This document shows positions 41,914-50,200 of a stretch of 64,000 nt of DNA, piece after piece; positions within the stretch are counted from its first letter, which is position 1, and each line of letters opens with the position of its first letter. The position numbers and the translations under genes are program-made. The notes below the pieces were generated by a model. That model was not told where the DNA came from. It saw only the letters and a list, made by a program, of their open reading frames with translations, and ran no database searches. This DNA is from Prosthecobacter debontii (GTDB lineage Bacteria > Verrucomicrobiota > Verrucomicrobiia > Verrucomicrobiales > Verrucomicrobiaceae), in assembly GCF_900167535.1 (NCBI RefSeq), contig NZ_FUYE01000006.1:296163-360162 (forward strand), written 5' to 3'.

Positions 41914-42714
41914 ATGAGCCTTGAGAACCCGTTTCCTGGAATGAACCCGTGGCTACAGGGCCATTGGCGGGACTTTCATGCCGCATTCCTCGTCTATGCG
42001 CGGGATGTTCTGAATGATGCCTTGCCTTCTGGGATGCATGCTCGCATTGATGAACGGCTGGCGATCTCCGATGAAAACCTGAGTGCGGCCACCCGCAGCT
42101 ATATCCCCGACGTGTCCATCACTCAGAGCTGGGATCGGCCTGCCGCTTCGGTGGCGGCCAGTGGGGTGGCCGTCGCGGAACCAGTGATCGTGGAGGCTCC
42201 CGAGCTGAATGTGGAGCCTGAAACGGAAGTGGAGCATTTCATTGAGATCGTCCACAGCCGGGCTCATGTGATCACGGCCATTGAACTCATTTCCCCCAGC
42301 AACAAAGATTCTCGCGAAACCCAGGCCGCCTGGCAGCGTAAGCGTCGTGACTATTTGTTAGGGGGGATCAGTGTGGTTGAAATTGATCTCATTCGCGGCG
42401 GACCGTCTCTTCTCCCCAGCCTAGGGCAAAGCAGCAGCCGAGTCAGCCATTCGGCCTGCATCACCCGTGCCGCCCATAGCCGCCGTCATGGGCTCTATGA
42501 CATGCCGTTACGGCAGCCTTTGCCCATCATCCGTATCCCTTTGCGTGAAGGTGATGACGACACATCTTTGAATCTCCAAGCCATCGTGAACCAGTGCTAT
42601 CGTAAGGGCCGCTATCATGAAGTGCTGGACTACACGGTGCCGCCCCAGCCTCCTCTGCCCGACGAGGAGATGACCTGGGCCACCGAACTGCTCAAGCAAG
42701 CTGCCCTGATCTAA
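41914..42714 (+). CDS. DUF4058-family protein
   Basis: ATG 41914 (MSLENPFPGMNPWLQGHWRD) matches the family's characteristic N-terminus with its FPGMNPWL motif. The 266-residue protein also shows EIVHSRAHVITAIELISPSN and KRRDYLLGGISVVEIDLIRGG, resembling the core of PD-(D/E)XK-like restriction-fold domains (E followed by ExD/IDL), though I cannot confirm a nuclease. No signal peptide. DUF4058 is common in cyanobacteria, planctomycetes and verrucomicrobia and has no established role. It lies 57 bp after the DUF1549/DUF1553 gene and 36 bp before the antitoxin, so all three may be cotranscribed. Confidence 0.8.
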   Translation: MSLENPFPGMNPWLQGHWRDFHAAFLVYARDVLNDALPSGMHARIDERLAISDENLSAATRSYIPDVSITQSWDRPAASVAASGVAVAEPVIVEAPELNVEPETEVEHFIEIVHSRAHVITAIELISPSNKDSRETQAAWQRKRRDYLLGGISVVEIDLIRGGPSLLPSLGQSSSRVSHSACITRAAHSRRHGLYDMPLRQPLPIIRIPLREGDDDTSLNLQAIVNQCYRKGRYHEVLDYTVPPQPPLPDEEMTWATELLKQAALI

Positions 42715-42750
42715 CGGCGTTGATTCTCCTCCCTCGCTCTTTTTCGTGCC

Positions 42751-42996
42751 ATGACCGCTACTGCTGAATCCATCCTGAGTAACCTGCTGACTCTGTCGGA
42801 AGAAGATCGTCTGGAGATCGCTGACCGTCTGCAAAGCAGTGTCTATGGACCTCCCGGTGAATCTGAGGACGTTGAGCTTTCGGATGAAATGAAAGCGACC
42901 CTGGATCGCCGCTGGGAGGAAATCGAAAGCGGGAAGGTGGAGTGCATCCCTCATGAGCAAGTGATGGCCAAATTGAAAGCAAAGTATGGCTTTTGA
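42751..42996 (+). CDS. Antitoxin, putative addiction-module component family
   Basis: This 81-residue acidic protein (MTATAESILSNLLTLSEEDR) matches the short addiction-module component family: helical N-terminus with LTLSEEDRLEIADRL and a C-terminus LDRRWEEIESGKVECIPHEQ, a W/EEI pattern typical of that family. It overlaps the toxin gene by 11 bp, the usual arrangement for translational coupling. By family knowledge the antitoxin binds and neutralises the ParE/RelE-fold toxin and often represses the operon. There is no DNA-binding motif I can name. Confidence 0.85.
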   Translation: MTATAESILSNLLTLSEEDRLEIADRLQSSVYGPPGESEDVELSDEMKATLDRRWEEIESGKVECIPHEQVMAKLKAKYGF

Positions 42997-43300
42997 GGTC
43001 ATCACCCATCCAGAGGTTCTGGAGGAGCTCGATGAAGCCATGACTTATCTCCAAGGGCGGAGTCTCTGGTCAGCGGAGCGATTGCTTGGGGAATATGATT
43101 CCCACATTGCTAAAATCACGGCATCTCCCTCAGGCTACCATTTTGTTTATCGCGAATATCGGCGCATCAATTTGAAGCGTTTTTCATATCACGTCATTTA
43201 TCGGGTTCGCGACACCAGCATCTATGTCATTGCCCTTGCTCACGATAAACGTCATCCCGATTATTGGAAGCACCACATTCAGGACGAAGAGCAGGGCTGA
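42986..43300 (+). CDS. ParE/RelE-superfamily toxin
   Basis: The 104-residue protein (MAFEVITHPEVLEELDEAMT) has the ParE/RelE fold signature: N-terminal strand then two helices rich in E/L, a central RRINLKRFSYHVIYRVRDTS block and a final strand with VIALAHDKRHPDYW. The HDKRHPDYW ending is typical of the RelE/ParE-type partner of addiction-module component antitoxins. Whether it cuts ribosome-bound mRNA or poisons gyrase cannot be told from sequence. It starts within the antitoxin gene; a weak hairpin follows at 43319-43341. Confidence 0.85.
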   Translation: MAFEVITHPEVLEELDEAMTYLQGRSLWSAERLLGEYDSHIAKITASPSGYHFVYREYRRINLKRFSYHVIYRVRDTSIYVIALAHDKRHPDYWKHHIQDEEQG

Positions 43301-43318
43301 AAGACAGTTCCAGTGAGG

Positions 43319-43341
43319 CCCCCCACGAAAGTGAGGGGTTT
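43319..43341 (+). terminator. Possible weak terminator after the toxin gene
   Basis: CCCCCCAC and GTGAGGGG arms around a GAAA tetraloop form 7 pairs with one mismatch, followed by only TTT. It lies 19 bp past the toxin stop. Confidence 0.4.
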
Positions 43342-43389
43342 GAAAAGATGAAAGACAGGGGGATCAAACGTTTGGTATCATAAGTCACT

Positions 43390-44667
43390 ATGAAACGCCG
43401 TCGCTTCCTTCAATCCGCCGCCATGGCCCCATTGGCCTCTTTCGGAGTCCGTGCCGCCTCTGCTGCCACTCCCGTCTCGATGCCCAAGGGCAAGGCGGAG
43501 CATTGCATCTTCATCTGGTTAGGTGGAGGCATGTGCCAAGCAGATACCTTTGACCCGAAAGCCCTGGGTGATCCGAAAGGCAGCCCGAAGAAAGCAGGTT
43601 CCGCCTATCCTTCCATCGAAACCTCCGTGCCTGGAGTGCGCGTGTGTGAGCACCTGCCGAAAGTGGCCCGCCAGATGGAGCACGTCACCGCCGTGCGCAC
43701 AGTGTTTCATAACGTGATCAATGAGCACGCCATCGCCACGAACTTCGTGCATACGGGGCGTCCGGTGAGTGGCAACACGACCTATCCTTCCATCGGGTCC
43801 ATCGTGGCTCATCAGCGCGGCGCGGCGAATCCCAAGGTGCCGGCCTACATGCTCATCGGATATCCCAGCCCGAGCCGCGGCCCCGGTTTCTTGGGCGCGA
43901 AGCATGGGAACATCTACCTCTCGGATACCAAGGCCGGTCCCTCCGGGTTTACCCGCCCAGGCTATGTCACGGAACAGCGCGTGATAGCTCGTGAGCAGCT
44001 TTTGAAACCTCTCCAGGAGCGTGTAGCCAAGGAATCGGTCCTGGCGGACTACGAAGCGGCCCAGCGGGAGGCTCTGCGACTGGCAGGTCCAGAGTTCATG
44101 CGCAACTTCAACCTGGACGAAGAATCGGCCGACCTGCGCAATGCTTACGGCAGTGAATTCGGTCAGCGCTGCTTGTTGGCACGTCGCTTGATCCAGGATG
44201 GCGTGCGTTTCATCGAGGTTTCCCATAACCTGGGATTCGTCAACGGCACCGGCTGGGACACGCATAACGACGGTCAGCTCAAACAGCACCTGCTCATCCA
44301 GGATCTGGACGATGCCCTCGCCACCCTGATTGCCGATCTCAAAACCCATGGCTTACTCGACAAGACGCTCATTGCCGTGGGCACCGAGTTTGGTCGGCCC
44401 CCTGAGTTCGATGGTGGCGGAGGACGTGGTCACCAGTGCAGCACATTCAGCATGATCCTGGCAGGTGGCGGCCTGAAGCATTGCGGTGCCTATGGTGTCA
44501 CGGATGATCTTTCGAAGACCATCGTGGAGAATCCTGTGTCGACCCCAGACTTCCATGCCACCATCCATGCGGCTTTGGGCATCGATCCCTCTCACGAGCT
44601 GATGGATGCCTCCCGCCCAGTGCCGATCACCGATGGGGGCAAACCGATTGCCGCCTTGTTCGGTTGA
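43390..44667 (+). CDS. DUF1501-family exported protein (second copy)
   Basis: This 425-residue protein starts [19 protein letters not shown], a Tat-type signal with RRR-F-LQ, and cleavage likely near AASAAT. The body has the DUF1501 layout: [82 protein letters not shown] and [19 protein letters not shown]. It is clearly a different subgroup from the 30776-32230 protein. Both belong to the sulfatase/alkaline-phosphatase-like superfamily, without known substrate. Being downstream of the DUF1549/DUF1553 gene it is the expected partner, although the intervening 1.5 kb is unusual. Confidence 0.88.
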   Translation: MKRRRFLQSAAMAPLASFGVRAASAATPVSMPKGKAEHCIFIWLGGGMCQADTFDPKALGDPKGSPKKAGSAYPSIETSVPGVRVCEHLPKVARQMEHVTAVRTVFHNVINEHAIATNFVHTGRPVSGNTTYPSIGSIVAHQRGAANPKVPAYMLIGYPSPSRGPGFLGAKHGNIYLSDTKAGPSGFTRPGYVTEQRVIAREQLLKPLQERVAKESVLADYEAAQREALRLAGPEFMRNFNLDEESADLRNAYGSEFGQRCLLARRLIQDGVRFIEVSHNLGFVNGTGWDTHNDGQLKQHLLIQDLDDALATLIADLKTHGLLDKTLIAVGTEFGRPPEFDGGGGRGHQCSTFSMILAGGGLKHCGAYGVTDDLSKTIVENPVSTPDFHATIHAALGIDPSHELMDASRPVPITDGGKPIAALFG

Positions 44668-44745
44668 GGTGGAGGTAGAAAACCTGCACGGGCGTTCGAC
44701 AAAGAGCCAATCCTGAGGCATCCCGAAGCGTTTAACTTTTAGTTC

Positions 44746-46017
44746 ATGCGCTTCCTCCTCAGAGCCATTCGGTTTATCCTTCCCATCGTCGTCTTGGGCG
44801 GCTGTATTGTCGTCACCTGGTGGCTGCTATCGAATCCGCCGGTGCAGGAGAAAAAGGACATCCCTCCCACCTTGGTCCGGGTGGAGGGGACGACGCTGAA
44901 TAAGACCACTTACGAGCTGCGCGTGCGCTCTCAGGGCACCGTGCAGCCCCGCACCCGCAGCACTCTCTTGCCCGAGGTGAGTGGCAAGATCATCGAGATC
45001 AGCCCCTCCTTCCGCCCCGGTGGCTTTTTTGCCGCAGGCGATGTGCTGATGCGCTTAGACCCGGTGGATTATGAAACCGCGATTGTCGTGACCCAGGCTG
45101 CGGAAGCTCAAGCTGAAGTCGTGCTGGCTGAGGAGCAGGCACGGGCGGATCAGGCCGTGGAAAACTGGCGTGCCATGGGCCGCACCGGCACCCCCTCCGC
45201 CCTGGTTTCGCGGGCACCGCAGCTCGCCAAGGCCAAAGCCGACGTGGCTTCCGCCAAAGCGCAGGTGCTGAAGGCCGAGCGCGATCTCGAGCGCACCACC
45301 ATCCGCGCCCCGTATGCATGTCAAGTGCTGGAGCAGGCGGTGGACCTGGGCCAGTTCGTCAACTCGGGAACCACCCTGGGCCGCATCTTCGCCGTGGATT
45401 ATGTGGAGATCCGCTTGCCGCTGCCGGAACGGGAAAGTCAGTATTTGAAGCTGCCGCATGCATTTCGGGATCAAAACAACCCTGCCGAACCCGCCCTGCC
45501 CGTCTTTCTCAAGTCCGTCATCGCAGGAAAAACCGTCATGTGGGAGGGCAAGATCGTGCGCGTGGAAGGGGCCTTGGATGAGCAGACCCGCCAAGCGACA
45601 GCGGTGGCTCAGGTGACCGATCCCTATGCCCGCCGGGCCGATGGCAAACCGCCTTTGACCATCGGGGCCTTTGTCGAGGCTGAGATCGTCGGTGAACCCC
45701 TGGAGGACGTTTACATCGTGCCACGCGCGGCGGTACGGGCAGGGAATGAAATCATCCTCATCGACCGTCCGCAAAACACCCTGCGCCGCATGACGGTGGA
45801 CCCCCTGGTGAGCAATGAGAAGCACATCGTCGTGTCGGCCAATGCCAAGAAAGCGCCGAAGGAAGGCGACGTCCTTTGTCTAACCCCCATCCCATTTCCT
45901 GCGGATGGGGCTCGTGTACTTCCCACTGTGGATGGCCAGATCGAAGCCGGGCCGGTGAAAGACGGGCAGGCTGAGCCCAAGCCGAGTCCTGCCGTGGGAA
46001 AAAAAGAAACGACGTGA
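44746..46017 (+). CDS. RND/HlyD-type efflux periplasmic adaptor (membrane fusion protein)
   Basis: The 423-residue protein begins with a membrane anchor (FILPIVVLGGCIVVTWWLL, about residues 10-30). It then shows the adaptor layout: a barrel-sandwich (lipoyl-like) half at GTVQPRTRSTLLPEVSGKII, an alpha-hairpin with heptads between about 115 and 175 (AAEAQAEVVLAEEQARADQA and KAKADVASAKAQVLKAERDL), the second lipoyl half TIRAPYACQVLEQAVDLGQF, then a beta-barrel (GAFVEAEIVG) and membrane-proximal domain. Such proteins bridge an inner-membrane pump and an outer-membrane channel. No pump gene follows: the next gene, moaA, is convergent. The C-terminus has a short Pro/Lys/Glu-rich tail. Confidence 0.88.
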   Translation: MRFLLRAIRFILPIVVLGGCIVVTWWLLSNPPVQEKKDIPPTLVRVEGTTLNKTTYELRVRSQGTVQPRTRSTLLPEVSGKIIEISPSFRPGGFFAAGDVLMRLDPVDYETAIVVTQAAEAQAEVVLAEEQARADQAVENWRAMGRTGTPSALVSRAPQLAKAKADVASAKAQVLKAERDLERTTIRAPYACQVLEQAVDLGQFVNSGTTLGRIFAVDYVEIRLPLPERESQYLKLPHAFRDQNNPAEPALPVFLKSVIAGKTVMWEGKIVRVEGALDEQTRQATAVAQVTDPYARRADGKPPLTIGAFVEAEIVGEPLEDVYIVPRAAVRAGNEIILIDRPQNTLRRMTVDPLVSNEKHIVVSANAKKAPKEGDVLCLTPIPFPADGARVLPTVDGQIEAGPVKDGQAEPKPSPAVGKKETT

Positions 46018-46029
46018 GACGCCGTTGAT

Positions 46030-47034
46030 TTACCCCCCGATCGCGATCATGCGGCGGTTCGGCTGGTAATTGTGGCGGAAGTCGTGCTCCTTGGGTTTGC
46101 GGGCCACGACGTTGTGGATGAAACCCGCCAGTTCTTGATCCGTGCAGCCTTGGGGCGAGCGCAGGACTTCACGGAGATCGAACTCCAGCCAACTGCCGAG
46201 GCAGGGGCGGAGTTTGCCATCGCTGGTCAGGCGCAGCTTGTTGCAGGTCTCGCAGAAGTGCAGGTTGGTCATCGCTCCGATGAAGCCGATCTTTTGCTCC
46301 GTGCCCGCCACAGCGTAGTAGGTGGCTGGACCGTTGGTTTTGAAATCGGGCCGGGGAAGGAGCGGGCCGGTGTGTTGCTCGATGAGCTGGCGTGCGGTGC
46401 CGGTGGCCAGGAAGTTATCCTCGCTCAGCACGTCCTGGGTGCTCACGGGCATGAGTTCGATGAAGCGCAGCAGCAGCCCTTTTTCCCACGCGTAGTTGAG
46501 CAGGGGCATGAACTCCCGCTCGGTCTGGTTTTTCATCAGCACGCAGTTCAGCCGAATGCTGCGGAAGCCGGCACTGATGGCGGCTTCGATGCCTTCCAGC
46601 ACTTTGGGCAGGAGATCGCGATTCGTGCTGCGGCGGTAGGTTTCACGATCCAGGGAATCGAGAGAAATATTGGCGCTGCGCACCCCGGCCTTCACCAGCC
46701 GCTCCGCCATCGTGAGGCCGCCTTCGGTTTTCGAAAGCAGCGTGCCATTGGTGGAGATGCCGATTTCCTGAATGCCGGGGATGGCGCTGATCTGCGCGCA
46801 GAAATCTGCCACTCCGGGGCGGGTGAGGGGTTCGCCACCGGTCACACGCACCTTTCGGATGCCGAGGCCCGCGCCGACTCGTAGCACGCGCAGCATCTCC
46901 TCATAGCTGAGGATTTCATCCTTCGGAAACCAGGCCTGCTCCTCCTGCGGCATGCAGTAGCGGCAGCGCTCATTGCAGCGATCCGTGACGGAGACGCGCA
47001 GGTAGGAGATGTGATGGCCGAAGGCGTCTTCCAC
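46030..47034 (-). CDS. moaA: GTP 3',8-cyclase MoaA (radical SAM), GTG start
   Basis: I start at GTG 47034, giving V/MEDAFGHHISYLRVSVTDRC, which aligns with the usual MoaA N-terminus; the open frame upstream lies within the monooxygenase gene in another frame. The 334-residue enzyme has the radical-SAM cluster CNERCRYC (Cys20, 24, 27), the SAM-binding GGEPL, the C-terminal cluster CETCNKLRLTSDGKLRPC, and the family's terminal Gly-Gly. It converts GTP to 3',8-cyclo-7,8-dihydro-GTP in molybdenum cofactor synthesis, in the cytosol. The upstream monooxygenase gene stops 10 bp before this start, so the two are probably one transcript. No other moa genes are in the window. Confidence 0.93.
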   Translation of the reverse strand: MEDAFGHHISYLRVSVTDRCNERCRYCMPQEEQAWFPKDEILSYEEMLRVLRVGAGLGIRKVRVTGGEPLTRPGVADFCAQISAIPGIQEIGISTNGTLLSKTEGGLTMAERLVKAGVRSANISLDSLDRETYRRSTNRDLLPKVLEGIEAAISAGFRSIRLNCVLMKNQTEREFMPLLNYAWEKGLLLRFIELMPVSTQDVLSEDNFLATGTARQLIEQHTGPLLPRPDFKTNGPATYYAVAGTEQKIGFIGAMTNLHFCETCNKLRLTSDGKLRPCLGSWLEFDLREVLRSPQGCTDQELAGFIHNVVARKPKEHDFRHNYQPNRRMIAIGG

Positions 47035-47044
47035 AGGGGTAGGG

Positions 47045-47332
47045 TTACTCGAGCACAGGTCCCTTGACCGACCACCGCTTCTGGACAAAACCGGTGGCGG
47101 ATTTCTCCTTCCACACGGCAAAGTGGGGCGTCTGGTAGTGGGCGTCCATGGCGTCCTTATCCACGTAGCTCTCACTGAGGGCGAAGAGATTGGCCTGATC
47201 AAACTGGCGGCTCACTTCGAAGCGTAGGCAGCCGGGCTCTTTGACCGATTCGGCGGCGTTGTAGGTGATGACTTCCAGGAACTCATCCACACGCAGAGGA
47301 TCGATCTCGAGAATGACAATGACATTGACCAT
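47045..47332 (-). CDS. Antibiotic-biosynthesis-monooxygenase (ABM) domain protein, YgiN-like
   Basis: The 95-residue protein (MVNVIVILEIDPLRVDEFLE) is a single dimeric ferredoxin-like ABM domain: strand, helix, PGCLRFEVSRQFDQANLFAL, SYVDKDAMDAHYQTPHFAVW, and a final strand. The H-Y-x-T-x-H-F motif is characteristic. Members act as quinol monooxygenases or in small-molecule detoxification; the substrate is unknown here. It is the first gene of a two-gene unit with moaA and shares a 90-bp divergent intergenic region with the LRR protein gene. Confidence 0.85.
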   Translation of the reverse strand: MVNVIVILEIDPLRVDEFLEVITYNAAESVKEPGCLRFEVSRQFDQANLFALSESYVDKDAMDAHYQTPHFAVWKEKSATGFVQKRWSVKGPVLE

Positions 47333-47422
47333 GATGACAAGGACTGAGCCGATTTTACGCTAACATGCAACCCCTCGATGCCGTATTAATGGGCTACTTT
47401 GATTTTCTTCCCCTTTGACGCC

Positions 47423-48646
47423 ATGAAGCTGACTCTTCCGCTGATCCTCCTCCTGGCCACTTTCCAGGTTTCCCGTGCTCAGGAGGCCAAGCCTGCAACC
47501 CCGGCAACGAAGCCTGCCGAGCCCACCAAGAAAGAAGAAGCTCCGAAGCCAGCCCTTGCGCCCGCTCCGGCCCCGAAAGCCGCCGAGAAGCCAGCGCCGA
47601 CGCCCCCGCCCACACCCAAGACGGAGGCCAAACCTGAAGTCAAACCCGCTCCCGCTCCCGTGCCGAGCCCGGCCCCGGCTGCTAAACCCGAGGCGAAACC
47701 TGCCACGCCACCACCCGCGCCAGCGGCCCCGAAGCCCGAGACTAAACCCGCCCCTGCGGCCAAGCCGGAAACGAAACCGACTCCTGCGCCAACCCCGAAG
47801 CCTGAGAACAAACCGGCAGCACCCGCCCCGAAGGCTGAACCCAAACCTGCCCCGAAACCGGAGGCCAAAGCGGAGCCCCCGAAACCGACGACGATTTTCA
47901 AAGACAAAGCTCTGGAGGCCGCAGTTCGTAAGCAGGTCTTCACCAAGAAGGACAATCAGCAGCCGCTGACCGCCGAGGATGTGGCCACCGTTTCGATCAT
48001 CGAAGGGAAGGGGATGGGCATCACCGATCTCACGGGTCTGGAGAAATGCACCGCACTGGCTTCACTGACCTTGCCCGACAACAAGATCACGAATCTGGCA
48101 CCGATTCAGGGCCTGGAGCGCCTCCAGTTTCTGGATGTGGGGAATAACCAGATTTCAGATCTGAAGCCCCTGGCCGCCTGCAAGGCTCTCCAATATGTGG
48201 AACTGACGAACAACAAGGTGGTGGATGTCTCCCCGCTGTCTGGCATCGAGTCACTGACCTCCCTGTATTTGGCAGGAAACCAGATCCAAGATGCCAAACC
48301 GCTCTTCAAGCTGCCCAAGGTCTGGACGCTCTATCTCGAAGGCAATCAAGTCGCAGACATCACGGGAATTGGCAGCCTGAAATGGCTGTCCATGCTGTCC
48401 TTAAAGGGGAATAAAGTGGTCGATATCACACCCTTGGAGCCGCTGACTGATCTGCAATTTCTCTTTCTGGAGAATAACCAAATCGCTGACCTGACCCCGT
48501 TACTGCGGATGTGGAAAAAAGACAATGAAGGGCCCCGTGAATGGGCTCCGTATTGCCAAATCTTTATCGAGGGCAATCCTCTCAGTGAACTTTCCAAAAA
48601 ACAGGTGGAAGAACTCAAAGCCGCCGGCGCGAGGATTACACCGTGA
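47423..48646 (+). CDS. Secreted leucine-rich-repeat protein with Pro/Lys/Ala-rich linker
   Basis: ATG 47423 (MKLTLPLILLLATFQVSRAQ) gives a classical signal peptide cleaved after SRA; the upstream TTG at 47399 would disrupt it. Residues about 20-160 are a low-complexity linker of KPAP and KPET repeats. Residues 165-210 form a cap (LEAAVRKQVFTKKDNQ, LTAEDVATVSIIEGKGMGI), followed by about seven 22-residue LRRs of the SDS22/internalin type (LASLTLPDNKITNLAPIQGL). Such domains bind proteins, and the linker is long enough to cross or extend from the envelope. 407 residues. The gene converges with the VC0807-like gene over a palindromic intergenic segment. Confidence 0.85.
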   Translation: MKLTLPLILLLATFQVSRAQEAKPATPATKPAEPTKKEEAPKPALAPAPAPKAAEKPAPTPPPTPKTEAKPEVKPAPAPVPSPAPAAKPEAKPATPPPAPAAPKPETKPAPAAKPETKPTPAPTPKPENKPAAPAPKAEPKPAPKPEAKAEPPKPTTIFKDKALEAAVRKQVFTKKDNQQPLTAEDVATVSIIEGKGMGITDLTGLEKCTALASLTLPDNKITNLAPIQGLERLQFLDVGNNQISDLKPLAACKALQYVELTNNKVVDVSPLSGIESLTSLYLAGNQIQDAKPLFKLPKVWTLYLEGNQVADITGIGSLKWLSMLSLKGNKVVDITPLEPLTDLQFLFLENNQIADLTPLLRMWKKDNEGPREWAPYCQIFIEGNPLSELSKKQVEELKAAGARITP

Positions 48647-48675
48647 CGAAAAGTGAAGCAGGAGGATTTGTGAGA

Positions 48676-48735
48676 CCACTGATGGACACTCATCGGCACT
48701 AATATTTATTAGTGTTTATCAGTGTTCGTTAGTGG
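48676..48735. repeat. 60-bp imperfect palindrome (family D, single copy)
   Basis: Two 29-bp arms around a TT centre match at about 22 of 29 positions, with a perfect core CACTAATATTTATTAGTG at 48697-48714. The sequence is rich in CACT/AGTG units. It lies between two convergent genes and may also act as a bidirectional terminator. Confidence 0.65.
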
Positions 48736-48806
48736 TTAGAAATGGATTCGATGTCGAGCGCTCGGATCGGCCCGCTTTGAGTCGGGCTTAGCCCAGCCAT
48801 TCATCT

Positions 48807-49529
48807 TCACTCCCCCACCTGCCGTCTCACGGTGACGCCGGGGTTCATGAGGTCGTCTCGCTCCAGACCGGTGAGGGCTTGCAGGCGGCGCAGCATCCAG
48901 AAGAGCAGCAGCATGGTGGCGCCGAGCATGGGGAAGCCGATGACGATGAAGCCGACCCAATTTTGCCGACCGATCGCAGCCGTGTAGGCCTCCGTGCCGG
49001 GCACGGTGCCCTGAAGGTAATAGAGCACCAGGAGCGCATTGGCCGCGGCGGAGACCAGCATGGTGCCAGCCAGAGCCCAGGAGGCTTGGCCTAACAGATG
49101 ATGAAAACGGCTCTTTTTCTCGGCGGTATCCAGGCTGCTCTGGAGCAGGGAGTGATTGATGATCTGGGGATTCAGCAACAGCTCCGTGACCAGCGGTTTT
49201 TTCCAGAAAAAACTCAGCGGGAACGCCAGACCGAGGAATACCGGGAAAGCGGCCTCTTTTACGGCAAACCACGTGGCACTGAGATTCAGCAAGCCAAGGC
49301 CACCAGTGACCAGCACGGCGGCGAGGCCGAGAATGGAGAAGAAATTCAGCCCGCGTTTTTTCACCAAACAATAAATGCCGAATCCCAACGGCATGAGGAG
49401 CGCTACCACCAAAGCCCAGGCGGGGCCGAGCCGCTCCGGCTTACTCAGAGATTCCAGCACCACGGAGGGGAGGATCACGGTCAGGAGAAGATCGGCGAAG
49501 GGATGGGGCTGTTCTTTGGGGGGCGGCAT
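48807..49529 (-). CDS. VC0807-like membrane protein
   Basis: The 240-residue protein has about six hydrophobic segments and the pattern ADLLLTVILPSVVLESLSKP, where S/K-x-P near the first helix recalls the VC0807 family. Further features are AWALVVALLMPLGFGIYCL, FFSILGLAAVLVTGGLGLL and WALAGTMLVSAAANALLVLY. Function of the family is unknown. The C-terminus is a short charged tail. The gene stands between convergent LRR and same-strand small-protein genes; the family call rests on general shape. Confidence 0.6.
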   Translation of the reverse strand: MPPPKEQPHPFADLLLTVILPSVVLESLSKPERLGPAWALVVALLMPLGFGIYCLVKKRGLNFFSILGLAAVLVTGGLGLLNLSATWFAVKEAAFPVFLGLAFPLSFFWKKPLVTELLLNPQIINHSLLQSSLDTAEKKSRFHHLLGQASWALAGTMLVSAAANALLVLYYLQGTVPGTEAYTAAIGRQNWVGFIVIGFPMLGATMLLLFWMLRRLQALTGLERDDLMNPGVTVRRQVGE

Positions 49530-49590
49530 GGAAGCGGGGAATCCGGGTGTGGGTAGGCCCAGGGGATTCGAGTTCAGGGTTAACCGTAGG

Positions 49591-49803
49591 TTAGAGGAGG
49601 CTGCTATCGTCTTCGCGCTCCAGTTTACCCACCTTCTTCTTGATGGATTCGAGCTGGACGGTCATCTCATGCACGGCCTTCAGGCACTCCGCCATGGTTT
49701 CAGAAGATTGCAGGTGGGGCAGGGCAGGGTGGATCTTCATGAACTGAAGAGCGACGGTTTTACAGGCGTCACGGATCTGCTGGATGGCTTCGGGGCGGGT
49801 CAT
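49591..49803 (-). CDS. Small helical hypothetical protein (70 aa)
   Basis: Begins MTRPEAIQQIRDACKTVALQ at ATG 49803. It is a soluble helical protein whose C-terminal half (ECLKAVHEMTVQLESIKKKV) looks like a short coiled coil. I recognise no family. It lies 61 bp upstream of the VC0807-like gene on the same strand, so cotranscription is possible. Real-gene status is moderately supported by codon use. Confidence 0.5.
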   Translation of the reverse strand: MTRPEAIQQIRDACKTVALQFMKIHPALPHLQSSETMAECLKAVHEMTVQLESIKKKVGKLEREDDSSLL

Positions 49804-49892
49804 GAGGGGTGGATTTTGGCCTAAAACCTGCGATTTGTCAGGTATCGAGACGATTTTGATGAAGATTTGCCGGAAAACGGCTCAAAATGTCT

Positions 49893-49920
49893 TTGACAGA
49901 ACGCCTTCACCATCTACTCT
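49893..49920 (+). promoter_or_regulatory. Candidate promoter upstream of tRNA-Thr and tuf
   Basis: A perfect TTGACA (-35, 49893-49898) is followed after 16 bp by TACTCT (49915-49920), a weak -10. The position, about 125 bp before the tRNA gene, is plausible for the start of the core cluster. The poor -10 makes this tentative. Confidence 0.35.
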
Positions 49921-50044
49921 CAATCCACTTTTTCGCCAAAAGAGCCGGGGTGTATTGTCGCCTGATCTCATCAGGATTGACCATGTGTCCCGGTTTTGTT
50001 GTCGAAAGAGGAGGAGATTCTCTGTGAATCACCGCCAGACATAG

Positions 50045-50119
50045 GCTGATGTAGCTCAGTGGTAGAGCACGTCCTTGGTAAGGACGAGGTCGAGGGTTCA
50101 AGTCCCTTCATCAGCTCCA
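50045..50119 (+). tRNA. tRNA-Thr (anticodon GGT)
   Basis: The full cloverleaf is readable. The acceptor GCTGATG pairs with CATCAGC, the D-arm region is GCTCAGTGGTAGAGC, the anticodon stem-loop is GTCCT-TGGTA-AGGAC with anticodon GGT (reads ACC/ACT), the T-arm is GAGGGTTCAAGTCCCTT and CCA is encoded. 75 nt. It lies 81 bp before tuf, a conserved order in bacteria. Confidence 0.97.
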
Positions 50120-50200
50120 TTCTGGAGGTGCATGCTCAGGAATCCCGTTACACGACAAACGAATTAGACGTCCTAGCGCAAATAACCTCGAAACCAACTC

